From contig OY743183.1 of the NCBI GenBank assembly GCA_963555705.1, positions 48,473,466 to 48,537,465 on the forward strand: a DNA stretch of 64,000 bases, given 5' to 3'. The notes beneath the pieces were generated by a model. The model worked only from the letters and a program-made list of their open reading frames with translations. It was not told the origin of the DNA and did not search any database. Origin of the DNA: Ligustrum vulgare (Eukaryota > Streptophyta > Magnoliopsida > Lamiales > Oleaceae). Made by a program: the position numbers and the translations under genes. Positions 1-12,700 of this stretch are shown here, in pieces; the stretch's first letter is position 1; every line of letters starts with the position of its first letter.

Positions 1-3000
1 CAACCACAACCACAATCACTGCCTCCACTGCCACCGCCACCGCCACCAAAATCTTGTCACTTATCCCTTTCAGATCCATCTAATACATTTAGTGGAGACG
101 CTAAAATATCAGGGAAGACTGAACAAAAGTTGATTCTTGATCTTCATCTGCCACCTCCTGTCTTTTCTGCCTCAATCTCATCTTCGTCTTCCAATTTAAA
201 TTGTGTTTCTATACCCCTTCCACCTCCTCTGCCTCCCTCCGTGGAAACATCTTTGACTCCCTCTCTTAGGAACCTGCTTCCAGCCCCTTCCGTTCCCTCC
301 CCTGCTATAATTCCAGTCTCGGGTAAAGTTGGTTCTCCCTCTTTTAGGAATCAACCATCAACTCCTTCCCCTCCTCCACCTCCCTCACTTCAGAACACAC
401 CTCCTCCTCCTCCTCCTCCAGCTCCTTCCTTCTCAGCAGCAGCTACCCCTCACTTTCTTCAGAACCCATCATCAGCTCCTTCCCTTCCACCTCCCTTTTC
501 AGGAACAGCTGCATCTCCCTCTCCCTCTCTTCAGAACCTATCATCAGCTCCTACGCCTCCTCCTCCTCCTCCCCCCTTCTTAGGAACAGCGGAACGCCAC
601 TTGCCTAGGAAACAGTCTCTTTTGCCTCCTACCCCTCCTCCACTTCCTTTCTCAGGCACAGATGGATCTCTCTCTCAAAGGAAACCATCATCAGGTCCTA
701 TTCCTCCCTTCTCTCCACCTTTTCTCTCCCAAACAAGTGTACCTACCACTCTTAGGAAAAAGTCATTAGCCTCCCCCCAACCACCACCACCACCACCACC
801 ACCACCTCCATCTTCATCAAGGGGGTCAACTATACATAACTCATCTGCTTGTTTCCTTCATCCACCACCTCCATTATCTAGGACTTCTTATTTAACCACC
901 TCTCAAGATTCATTCCTGCTCCGAGCAAAAGATTCAGCATTACTTGCCACCCAACCTCCACCTTCTCCACCTCCATGTTCAGGACGAACCATGGATTCCA
1001 CCATTAGATCAGCTCCACCAGCACCTCCTCCACCTACATGTTCAGGATCAACCACAATTGCCACCATTAGGTCTTCAGCAGCAGCATCAGCACCACCAGC
1101 ACCTCCTCATCCTAGTTCCATTCAGAAGGAATCTATTGCTAAGGGTTTTCAAAATGTTCCATCTGTTCCACCTCCACCAGCTCCACTTTGCAATGGCCTA
1201 TCAATTGCTGGCAGTGCTTCTTCACAGTCCAATTCTGCTACCAATAACAAAAGCATACCTGCACCTCCATTTTGTATAAAGGGAAGGTTGCCAACGCGCC
1301 CGAGTACAAAAATTCAAGCTCAAGGAAGAAAGACATCCCTCAAGCCATATCACTGGTTGAAGTTAACAAGGGCTATCCAGGGGAGCCTATGGGCTGATGC
1401 ACAAAAACCAGAGGAGGCTTCAAAGTATGGCATTACATATAACTATTTTATTGATTCACCTCCATGAATTACATTTATGAGAACATGAAATTGTGTAATG
1501 ATAATATCCTCTCTTTTGGTATCCATGTTAGAGCTCCTGAGTTGGACATGTCTGAACTTGAGAGTCTTTTCTCAGCCAGTGCTCCAAATTCAAGTCATGG
1601 AGGTGCCAGCGGAAAAACAAATCGGCTTACCTCCGGACTCAAATCTGATAAAGTGCATCTGGTAAAATTAATATTATTATTTTAAAGACCACACATTGTC
1701 ACTTCAGCCGATCTAGTTTCTTTGTGTAGAGCATTACTATCATTAGTCCCCATCATATCTTAGCCAAGTGCATTGCCTAGAGTTGGCTTTCTTTTTGTTC
1801 CCTTTTTTTTAATCGATAAACACTTTTAAGGTTGAAATCTTGGTGCCTCACTACAGTGATAATGGGTTAAACTGCTCCTATTGGTCTATGATATTCTGAT
1901 TTCCTGCGTGTTTTGTACATGTTAGTTCTAGAATAATCTGGGTGCAAGTTAACTAAGTATTATCATCAAGTAAGTCATTGTTTCTCTCAGATATCGAGGG
2001 AGGCTACTTGATACAGTTTTATATGCTGTTGATGTAAATATACAGTCTCATAATGACCTGTAGGAATTTAACTAGGTTAGTAGAGGTGTATAATGTGCTG
2101 TTTCACAGAGGTTCAGTGAAGTTAACAAGGCCAACATGTCAATAATTAAAACTTGTTATGAGTTTTCTCAAAAATTAGTTTTTACCACGTGGATGGGTAA
2201 AGATGTACATTGTACTTTTTTCATTTTTTTTCTTTTCGTTAAACGTTTCAAGTATTTGAACGGGGGAAACTTTTTCCAAGTTTATGCACGATATAGTTTT
2301 ATGTAATCTACATCAGCCACACACTCGTAGTTATTTGTTGCTTAGACAGGAACCTTTGGACCTTTTTTGCGTTTATAATAAGACATTATTTGTATTAATC
2401 TCTATATGTTTTCTCCATTACCTTAACAAATAACACTCATAGTCAATAATCCACAGCAAAAAATTCCTATGACTGGGAAAGCCTCGTCTTTATGTTTTTT
2501 TCTGCATGTTCATGTTTTTTTGAACATCATGAAACCTCTTATGTTTTTAATTCATTCACAATAAAAACGTATGTGCTGCAATTATAAATATTCATATACC
2601 CGTTATTTGCAGATTGAACTAAGAAGGGCGTACAATTGTGAAATCATGCTGACAAAAGTTAAGGTTCCTATGTCAGAATTGATGGTAGGCTAAACGTAAT
2701 TTGCTGCTTAGTGTCTGTTTAATTATTTAAAAAATACTGCATTTTTTTCCTTGATCGTACTTTCAATTAAATTCATGCCTCTACTGTCATGGTAGTTGTG
2801 ATTGTTGTTTACAATTATTGGGTAAATATTTCCCATTAAGGATCTCAATTTCTTTTAGATATTGTTTATGGATAGTAGCAGAACTTTGGTTTGAAAGTGG
2901 ATTGTTACAGATGTCATGATGGATCATGGATGTGCAGAGCCTCAGTAGATTCATTTTGCTAGAAAAGAAAATCACCTGTAATAATAACAATAATACTTGA

Positions 3001-5991
3001 AGTACAAACTTATTCACGTGTAGTGAGTGACTACCCAGAAAATATCGGAGGAATTACTAAGCTATGTCAAAAGAGTAATTTTAGGGAGACATTCTTTAGG
3101 GATATTTTTAAGTGATATTAAGACATGTCACACATTCATTGGGGGGTGAAAAAGTAAGTGGTGAGGTAGTTATTTTTATCACCCAATAAATGTGTGACAT
3201 GTCATAATGTCAATTAAAAATGTCTCCCTAGAATTATTGATATTAAAATGTAGAAAAACTAAATAAAAGGAAATTCCAATATGAATGTGTACAATGTAGC
3301 ATGCAGTCTTCAGCAGATAGGATATTACTCACAATAATAGAGACGGTTTCTGATTAGGTCTGTACTTCAAACTAAAAGCTCGTTGCAGGGGTGGGTTTAC
3401 CAAGGACAATATATTCAACGTAAAACTTTAGAGAAACATATAAAGTTGTTTAAGTGTACAAAATTCAGGGGGCCAACTCAAAGTTCTTTGAACTTGTGAA
3501 ATGAATCTAAAGGAATTACTTTTTAGTTTAGAAGTCCAAAGGATCATCTCTCCTTCATTAGCCTAATATGGCTTCACCATTAATTCTGTCCTTGCAGTTA
3601 GAAACCCTATGGTTCTAGGGGCTAACTATACATAATATTATGGGTTTGGATATTTTTGGGATTTTTGTACAGTTTTACTATATTGTTTGATGATATAAAC
3701 TAGTGATCTTGCTAAAAAAGATTCAAGAGGGAAAGTCTGAAGTTTTAGATTTAGATGTTATTGATTGATTGTCTGAATTTTCTCCTGAATTAGTTCTACC
3801 TGAATTTGTAGACTATTGTTATCTCATTCTCGAGATGCATGCTCATGCATATTACCAGTCACGGCAATGTTAATATATATGTGTGCAGCATTTCAGATTC
3901 CTGGGTACCTAAGATAGTAGTTGAAATTTCCTACAGGTGTTTAATGCATATAGAAATGGCTTATTCTTCACATATCGGTTGTATTCCTTGCTCTGCACAT
4001 CTACTAAGAAATAGCATACCACAGTTACTTAAGAGCGTTCTCTTAGAAAGCTATATTGAATTTTTTCGACAGAATTCAATCCTTACTATGGATGACTCAG
4101 CACTGGACATCGATCAGGTCGATAATCTTATAAAATTTTGTCCAACCAAAGAAGAAATGGAACTTCTCAAGGTGTACCTCTATTTCCTATTTATTTGTCC
4201 TTTTTATACCAGTACTCTTCATCCAATTGACTTCTATAATCATGGGAATGGAAGTGCAATAAACATGAGATGGCCTCGTTATTTATAATTTTATTGCTGC
4301 ATATTCACAAGTTATTTTCTCACTCCTCTGGAATAATATTTCATTTTCCAGAACTACAATGGGGACAAGGAGAACCTTGGAAAATGCGAACAGGTGGGTT
4401 GGATTCTTCTCTTACTTTTATTTTCCCCTCATTTCACGAATACAACCTTATAACATGTTTTATTTCCATATGTTTCAGTTTTTCTTGGAGTTAATGAAAG
4501 TCCCAAGGGTAGAGTCCAAGCTAAGAGTTTTCTCATTTAAAATTCAATTTTGTTCCCAGGTAGAAGGAAATGTAGCTTTATGATAAACAATATTTTCCTT
4601 GTTATTTATTCTTATGACTTCATTTTTCCAGTTTATAATTATCAGTCAAATTATTCTGTTTCTTTATGTTTTACATTCAACTCTCATCTCCAGGTTTCTG
4701 AGTTGAGAAATAGTTTAAATATCGTGAATTCTGCATCTGAAGAGGCAAGCTACTATGCTCTTTTCTTTCCTCTTGGCTTCTGTTGTAAAGGTATTTCCCT
4801 GAAGGCAGTTTTTACCAGGTCAGGAATTCGATCAAGCTGAAAAGAATTATGCAAACGATTCTTTCACTGGGTAATGCTTTGAATCATGGAACGGCAAGGG
4901 GTGAGCAGAATTGAAAATTTCTGTGGATGTTCTGTTGTATTGGTTGCATTGCTTCTCTAACTGATACATTTATTTCTTGAAAATGCTTCAATTCCATATT
5001 AGGTTCCTTGCTAAATTGGGTAATTTATACATTCATACTTTAGGTTCCGCTGTTGGATTTCGTCTGGATAGTCTTCTAAAACTTACTGAAACAAGAGCGC
5101 GTAACAAGAAGCTGACACTCATGCACTATCTGTGCAAGGTACAATATGAGTTATGTTTAGATGATTATCTTGTGCGATATGAGTTCTGTATACACTATTC
5201 TTAATATGAGATCTGACAACAAAGTTAAAATGTTCATCATGGAACCAGAGTCCAGAGTCAACTACGGTTTCCGATTATTCTGTCTGGCCTTTTGATTTCA
5301 TAGTCAGCGCCTTTGTAGATGATCTCTTTTGTACTAATGTTGTGTCGAAGAACTCTCTAAATTCTGATTTCCCACTCCATGCGTTCCTTTAAACAATAGG
5401 TGCTTGCTGAAAAATTGCCCGAAGTCTTGGATTTTCAGGAAAACCTTGTAAATTTGGAGGCGGCAACAAAGGTACACCTCTCTCTCTCTCTCTCTGGAAA
5501 TCACTTAAATAATAACATGATCAGTAATCTTATGATGCAGATTCAATTGAAGTATTTGGCGGAGGAGATGCAAGCCTTTAGCAAAGGACTGGAAAAAGTT
5601 ATGCAGGAACTGGCTGCCTCTCAAAATGACGGTCCTATCTCAGAAAACTTCTGCAAGGTAGCTTTCCAATGTTACTGATGTTCTATGAATGATGCAATTT
5701 CTTTCTTATCAAAGTTGAATCGTTGATTATTTATTGGACTATGTTCTTGGCATTGGCCATTTGTACCAGGTAAGGAAAACATGTACTCAAATTATTGGTA
5801 TCACTTCTATGCTAAAAGAGAAAAATATATTGAACTCACAACTAGTGAAGCTTCTTACATTAGCTCACACTTTGTCCTTGTATTTCATCCATGACTAGAA
5901 ATGCGTGTTTCCATTATTCCTTTTTCTACCATATCACACACAAATATTATTGTCAAGTTTTTTAAGCAAGGTAAGTTATTTCAAACGTATG

Positions 5992-6063
<72 letters not shown>

Positions 6064-8534
6064 TTTATGTTTATTTTTTTTATTTTATTCATTTATTTAT
6101 TTATGCGTGTCAGTCTTTACATTTTAAATTTTTTCTCATGAATACTAAATAACCATTTTCTGTGGAAAATGCTAGATGCTAAAGGACTTTCTTGGTTATG
6201 CCGAAAGTGAAGTGAGATCTCTGGCTTCACTTTATTCTGGAGTGGTATTTCTATGGCATATGAATTTTATTTCCTTTCCCCTCTGCATGTCCATATATAG
6301 AAGTCAATTCAACTAATTTTTGGTGTTTCTAGGGGAGGAATGCAGATGCACTGGCTCTATATTTTGGGGAAGATCCAGCTCGTTGCCCGTTCGAGCAAGG
6401 TATTGATGTAAAGAGTTTCGATGACACATCTTGTGTTTTTTTTTTTTTAATCTCGCTAATGCTGTAATTGTTTCTATTCGTCTGTTTCAATTTGGTTTGA
6501 GTGGAGGTAGTTGAAGTTGTTTAATTTCCCACTCTTAAAATTTTTTAATTGCTTCTTTTCTTCTTGCTAGAGCTTCTCTCTCTTATCTTAAGCATGCTTG
6601 GGAGTGCTTAAACATTTAAGTGATTATAAATTGTGGGTCCCATAGCTAGGTTGCACCGACACTCTGTCGGGAGCTAGCGTGTCGTGTCCGACACGTATCC
6701 GACACCGACACTCTTCGACATATGTCGGAGCTACATCATATACATCAAAATGAATAGGGAAAAGGAGCGAAATGCATGCAATTAAAAAAATGATAAATCT
6801 AACTTACAAGTTTGTTTTTATTTGATATCCTTATTTTTATTCAATAAATATACAATGTGTTGTTGTAATAAGACTAAAATAATAATAAATAAATAAAATA
6901 ATTTGCATGCCCCAACGTGTCGTGTCCTAACTTTTTAAAAACATCATGTGTCGACGTATCCGTATCGCGTGTCGGTATCCATGCAACTTAGCATTGCGTA
7001 TAGCAATTGTGGGTCATATGAAATGTGAGGATAAAAAATGTTTGACCAATTTAAATTATAATTTAAGCTTTGCCAATGCAGTTATTGTAGAACATTAAGC
7101 CTCTGTTTGATGGAGATTAAAATGAAATTTTTAGTAGATTTTAATAAAAGTTGATAATATGTGTGATTGAAAAGTTGCGAGTCCCATGGAATATGCTGCT
7201 AATATTAATTGTTGACTTTGACTTAGATTAAAATTTAGATTTTAATTTGTACCAAATAGGGGCTAAATTTTAATAAATAAACGTGTGCAACTTTTTCTCT
7301 CAACCATCCTATTCCTCGCCAAATATAAAATAATAAATGTCTGCAACTTTTTCTCTCAGTCATCCTATCCCATTGTGTCTTACCAAATCTTTGGTAAAGA
7401 TCTACTTGTGTAAATTGCAAGACTCAAGTTACATATCCCGAGGTTGTATTATACTTGTTACTTAAAGATGTTATCCCTTACATATATATGATAGTGGATG
7501 AAATTTTGCAACTATAATAATGTATAAACCTTGTACATAAATGCTCTTTGAATATATTATTTGCACTGTCGAGTTCAAGAAGTCTTTTTAGGATTGTAGT
7601 CCCTTTCATTTTAAACAAAATAGCCTGAGATACCTCTAAGAGATGTTAATTTTTCCCTTAGGCCTTTGCCACCCAGTTTTGGGATGGAGTGTCATCATGG
7701 ATGAGTAATATGTAATTCCCTTTTGTTCCAATTACCTCGCCAGTTCTTGATTGAATTAGTCTTTACCATTATCAATTCGGACTGTTAAGTTTTCCTGAAA
7801 GAAGGGCTAACAGGTTTATGAAATAATAAATAATAGATTAGATCTCATTTTTGAATTTCATTAGGTAAACCCAAGTGGAAGATTCATCTGTGAAGGTATC
7901 AACCATGAGTTTGTGAAATAATAGTGATTCAAAAGGCGCTCCAAACATTTTTGAATTTCATTAGGTAAACCCAAGTGGAAGATTCATCTGTGAAGGTATC
8001 AACCATGAGTTTGTGAAATAATAGTGATTCAAAAGGCGCTCCAAACATTGGAGTGTATCAAACTAGATGGAGCAAAATTTTGGTTCTTTTTGGGGGAAAT
8101 GATTATTTATGCTTAGAAAAGAGTAGATGGCTCACAATGAAACCAAATAATTTATTGTTCATGAACAAGTAAATTACTTTTTCAACAAGTAGAAAGATGG
8201 ATGACATGTTATAAGTTCACTATGGGGTTGTTCTTTGTTTTCCAATGATTTTTTAAGTTAAATTTCTGTTCCCTCAATTTTTTTTATTTTTTATTTTTCC
8301 CCACAAATGATATTGCATTTTCATTGAAATGTTTCTGCAGTTGTATCAACTTTGCTGAATTTCGTGAGGATGTTTCTACGGGCTCATGAGGAAAACTGCA
8401 AGCAACTTGAACTTGAAAAGAAAAAAGCCCTCAAAGAATCAGAGAATGAGAAGGCAAAATTGAGTTCTTCGTCCACAAAAGAGTCGCAAAACAAGAATCT
8501 CGAGACAATGCAGCCAAGACAACCGAACACTTGA
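1..8534 (+). CDS. Class II formin-like protein, C-terminal part (FH1 + FH2), 14 exons, 5' end outside window
   Basis: Formins nucleate and elongate actin filaments: FH1 binds profilin-actin and FH2 caps the barbed end. Predicted exons: 1-1424 (frame open at the window edge), 1532-1661, 2613-2684, 4073-4171, 4352-4393, 4479-4559, 4694-4744, 4819-4900, 5044-5138, 5400-5471, 5541-5657, 6176-6244, 6333-6399, 8341-8534. All phases join to give at least 864 residues. Exon 1 holds about 450 residues rich in PPPPP blocks (FH1) and ends with the FH2 start LKPYHWLKLTRAIQGSLW. Later exons carry SELESLFSA, LIKFCPTKEEMELLK, FFLELMKVPRVESKLRVF, GNALNHGTARG and GFRLDSLLKLTETRARNKK; the GNxxN motif is intact. 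The tail after FH2 is basic and Lys/Glu-rich. The many small FH2 exons are typical of class II plant formins, so a PTEN/C2-like N-terminus is expected upstream but is not visible. Intron 7 (4745-4818) has a GC donor. Intron 13 is about 1.9 kb and full of repeats. No premature stop was found. Confidence 0.93.
3082..3230. mobile_element. Palindromic MITE in formin intron 3
   Basis: The element starts TAGGGAGACATT and ends AATGTCTCCCTA. The inverted arms extend inward for about 70 bases (GACATGTCACACAT on both sides) around a short centre. It is non-coding. The target duplication is unclear, so the superfamily is not assigned. Confidence 0.7.
5993..6059 (+). repeat. (CT)n microsatellite in formin intron 11
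   Basis: An uninterrupted CT dinucleotide run of about 67 bases lies upstream of exon 12. The long Leu/Ser reading frames across it are artefacts of the repeat. Confidence 0.95.
6645..6992. mobile_element. Terminal-inverted-repeat element with GTGTCG-rich ends, formin intron 13
   Basis: The left end GCTAGGTTGCA is mirrored by TGCAACTTAGC at the right. Both subterminal parts are rich in CCGACAC/GTGTCGG repeats around an AT-rich core. It is non-coding. A related stretch (ATTGTGGGTC) lies on both flanks. It is probably a non-autonomous DNA transposon; the superfamily is unresolved. Confidence 0.55.
7099..7263. mobile_element. Tourist-like MITE (PIF/Harbinger type) in formin intron 13
   Basis: The left end GCCTCTGTTTG and right end CAAATAGGGGC are imperfect inverted repeats, flanked on both sides by the 3-base target duplication TAA. 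It is 165 bases and non-coding. The same family occurs at 12018-12213 and 13185-13345. Confidence 0.75.
7846..8049 (+). repeat. Perfect 100-base tandem duplication in formin intron 13
   Basis: Two consecutive copies with a period of exactly 100 bases start at 7846 and 7946. No mismatch was seen by eye over the two units. This indicates a very recent local duplication or an assembly artefact. Confidence 0.9.
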
Positions 8535-9230
8535 TTCAAACAAAGTGGAGAAATGAAAAATTCTTTGTCCACACAGATTGCCATTTCCTTGTATTCAATC
8601 CTGCCCGAGATGTCATACAGAACACATGTTACCAGGATTTTGTCACCAGAATGAGTAACTATATTTTATTTGGCTTCACGAAAACAGTAGCAGTCAGGAA
8701 ATGTCAATGTGAAAGGATTTAAGTGTTCTGCATAAAGTTACAGCAACAGGACAACAATTTCCAAATGGTATGCTGTTTTAACCTCCACTCTTTAGTTTCT
8801 GATTCTTATGTTGTACAGAACTGCAATTATAAATTCATAAATGCCAAAATGTACTATGATTAACTTTTTTGTTTGTGCAGAGGCTATAAATAAGAATTAT
8901 TGAGTGAGTTACTTTAAAACATTATATTTTTTGAAAATATTAACTAGATTTTTTTTTACTAATGCTGTTGTGCAAATTTTGTAGTTTTTAGCCTTTAGAT
9001 ATGTAAAGTTCTGCTGTAATTGCACAAATAGACGAGCAATAATGTATTTATACAAAATTGTTAGTTTTCTTTTCTTCTAATTTATGGTTTTGCTTCATTT
9101 GGTCAATTTTCATGGAAAATGTTTCATTGTGTTTGATTAAGCTTAAAATCTTAAAATATCAGATTGTGGAGGAAGACCAGAAGTAGAGATTGATAGAAAA
9201 GCAAGGATATGGGTGCGTGCTTATAAATAA
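8535..9230 (+). other. Formin 3' untranslated region and downstream flank
   Basis: No coding frame is convincing. A GT...TTTGTGCAG pair (about 8768 to 8880) could be an intron in the 3' UTR. No clear polyadenylation signal was pinned down. The rest is AT-rich spacer. Confidence 0.45.
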
Positions 9231-9235
9231 ATTAA

Positions 9236-9410
9236 GAGTCTGTTCAGTGGCTGAAATTAGATTATAAATTGGTTTATTTTTGTTTTCTAGATAAAATGTG
9301 CGATTGAAAAGTGGATAAAGAAAATATGTAATGTTAAAAAGTAATTTGAGAAATTGTGTAGATTATAAATTAGTTTATAATCAATTTAAACCAAGTTGCC
9401 GAACAGAGGC
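9236..9410. mobile_element. Tourist-like MITE between formin and WRKY
   Basis: The ends GAGTCTGTTCAGTGGCT and AGTTGCCGAACAGAGGC are imperfect inverted repeats flanked by a TAA duplication on each side. The terminal CTCTGTTCG motif resembles the ends of the Harbinger element at 29973-36720, which suggests a related mobiliser. Confidence 0.75.
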
Positions 9411-9730
9411 TAAGCCGGTTTGAATGAATTTGTTGATTAAAGTAGTAAACAAGTTACTTGTTAAAAACTAACTTTTAGTAGTAAGATTTGAACACAAGAT
9501 CAATCTTCTCATTCAAAAGTTTTAAGCTATTGGAGGGAATAGATTTATTTATTTATTTATATACTGTCTTTAACAAGCAGAACAAAACTAGACAACAATC
9601 TCAATTCACTAACAATATCTACTACTTCATTACCATTATAATTGCAGATTCAACAATTTTTGGCTACATTTTACATTCTGAAATGAACCCAGATGCCAAT
9701 AAAGATAGAAATCCTTGAAATTTTCTTGCA

Positions 9731-12700
9731 TCACTTTTCTTCAATTTCATGAACTAAAATCCTCCCTGTAATTGCTGCTGCTAGTGCTTCTGTGAAACTG
9801 GGATTTCTTGTTAAAGTAGATGCCATTTGTTCAACCATGGATATGGAGATAGAACTGGAGGATGAAATTTCAGTTACACCCTTTGATAAATATTCTATTG
9901 AAATTTCATCTTCAGAAGGATTCTTGTGGTTGTGTTTGCCTTCATAATTTGCTACTAAAAGTGATGGATCATTAACACTTCTTTGCACCTGCCATTATAA
10001 ATCAATTATTTATTGTCATGGAAGACATAATTTGAATAAAAAAGCATGTATTTCTCTGATAACTCGAGCTTTTAGATAAAATTGTTCTATACCGTGATGA
10101 AATAGATACGCTTCCTAAATTCAAGTCTCGCATACATTTATGATAAAAAAAATGTGCATGCATTGAGCAATGCACTCATGGAATGTTTCGAAAAGCTGAG
10201 TATTTTTGGGATGTGTTTATAAATAGATGCAAATGATTGATGGAAGAGTGGATGGTACTGGTGAATTCTATGAAATGTGTGAATAAAAAAATTGTTTGAC
10301 CAAAAGTATTTACAAGCATTTTCCAAATATAGGCTTAGATACGACAACGCTAGTACTGTACCTGTTTAGTATAGATAAAAGTTAGATATTTTCAGTAGAA
10401 TATAATAAAAATTGATGAAATGTGGTCGAAAACTGTTTGGTTAAAATTAAGAGTTTGTTTGGTAATGGAAGATAAAAAAAGTTTTGACGGAATGTGTGGT
10501 TGAAAAATGTTAAAAGTGATGGGCAGAAGCGGATCCACGTGGGAACTGAACTGTGCTGTACCACATATGGACCAGATTGAACCTCAAGTAAAAGAACCTA
10601 TACTGTCGATTTTGATTTATTGCTTTAATAGCTATTTTAATTACGATTTACTTAAATAAATTAAAATATGTGCATTCCCTGGTTTAGTCTATCTGTTTAG
10701 TAGATGATTAACCACGTATTGTCTAGCAATTCAAGTATTTACATATACAAAAAACAATGACTAGCCTTATCATGTACTATGATGCCTGGAGATCTGAGAA
10801 ATGTAAGGCAAAATACATTATAAAAATCATATACAGGTGTTTTAAATGGTGGCATTTTTCTCACAGAATAAAGTTGAATGACTGAGTGGTGTTGATTTTG
10901 AATATTGATTTTGTCATTTTGATTTTGTGATCTGTGGACATCATTTGTTAGAGATATCTGTAAATACATTATGATTTTAGAATGTGAATTTGCTCTGGAT
11001 TATTGGACTTAAGCTTTGATTTTATTTTAAAATGTGACTAGTGGGCTTAGAATGTGGCTTTAAGCTTAAAATATGATTTTCAAGGATTCAATTTTGACAA
11101 ACTTTATGAAGTTCGCGTCATACCTCTAAAATCAAATACCAGCATTGTCGCCTCCCTACAATTAAAAAAGTTAAGCTTGGCTCAACATAAAATCCTGGAT
11201 CCGCGCCTCTGATAATGAGTCTCAAAGAAATGTATGGTTGAAAATAAGTTTACTGAAAAATTTTAAAAAAAGTTCACTTTACCAAACATACTCTAATCAT
11301 TGACTTTGACTTAGATTTTAAGTCACGAAACACGGGCTTAATTTTCATCCAATCTAATACTTTATGCAAATAGGTTAACAATAGTTTAATTGAGTTCACC
11401 TTCTTCTTGACTGGGCAAGTTGGGGCAAAAGAGCACTTATAGTAGGCTTTAGGAGATGGATTGCCTTTAGTCACCTTTTGTCCATATTTTCTCCATTGAT
11501 ATCCATCCTTTACTACCTGTAGTCAAAACTGCATTAGACCTTTATGGCTTGTTTGGTAAGATAGACTGGACAATTTTTCACTAAATCATCTATTTTCATC
11601 CACAAGAATGAACTGTTAGACGAGGCGGTTCGACGAATTTTCATTAAGTCATATGATTTGCAGCTTAAGAATTAACTTACTAGGCTCATATCAGATGGAT
11701 CAATGCGTACGTAAACCTTTGAAACATTTGGCACAATTTCATTTAGTGTCCCGGTTGACCCTTCACCACAGCAGATACAAGTGATTCCATTTTTTCCAAC
11801 AAAATTGTCTGTATAATGAGCCTTTCTCTTTCTTGATTTCAAGATTTCATCTTCCGTGTACTCTTGCTTCAAATTGTTGTAATTTTCACGCACAGAAGTG
11901 AGTAATTCTGTTAGTTTCTTATTCTCAGATTTCATCAGATTTAACTGCTGGATCAAGAAGTGATAAGGCTGCATAAATAGTTACAATTTTGAGGTTAGTA
12001 GCTGGAGGAAACATTAAGCCTATGTTTGGTATCAATTAAAATCTATATTTTAATCAAAATCAAAATCAAAATCAAAGTCAAAGTGAAATTCAAACTCAAC
12101 CACATATTTTATGAGATCAACAATTTTTTAATCACACATCTCATCAATTTATTTTTTTTTTTTTTTTTCAAAACTTACAAAAAATCTGATCTTAATCTCC
12201 ATCAAACAGGGGCTAAAAAGAAAACACACAATTATAAACTCTACACAAATTTAGGCTTTCTATGCGACTATGCCGCCCCCCCACCCCCAAACCCAATTTA
12301 TTTTTATTTTTTTTATTTTTTTATTTTTGGGTTGGAGGGGGGGGGGGGGGGCTGAAAATGAGTTTTGTAATAGTGTATATTGGAGAATGTGCGGTTAGAA
12401 ATATGAAAAAACTGAGTTTACATATATCATTATTTTTTTTGGAGAATGTGTATTTGAAATAAGTTTTGAGAAAAAAATGAGTTTTTTTAGAGAATTGTCT
12501 CAACTATATATTATCACTGAAAACATTTCATAACAGTTTAAAAAGTGTCAGAGGAAACAAGTGTCACAAGGGTTTTAGAAAATCATAATATTCCAAGTTT
12601 GACATGATTTTTTTGAACAAGCTAGACAGGAAAAAGTAGAAAGAAAAAATATTGAAGAAGAAGACGACGACCGAAGAGAGAACTTAGATGAGTTTCATAG

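Noticed and set aside
1425..1531. Continuation of formin exon 1 to the stop at 1467
   Set aside because: Splicing CAAA|GTATGG to TTAG|AGCTCC restores the conserved FH2 sequence EEASKAPELDMSELESLF.
5901..6152. Ser/Leu-repeat reading frames
   Set aside because: They are translations of the (CT)n microsatellite within a formin intron.
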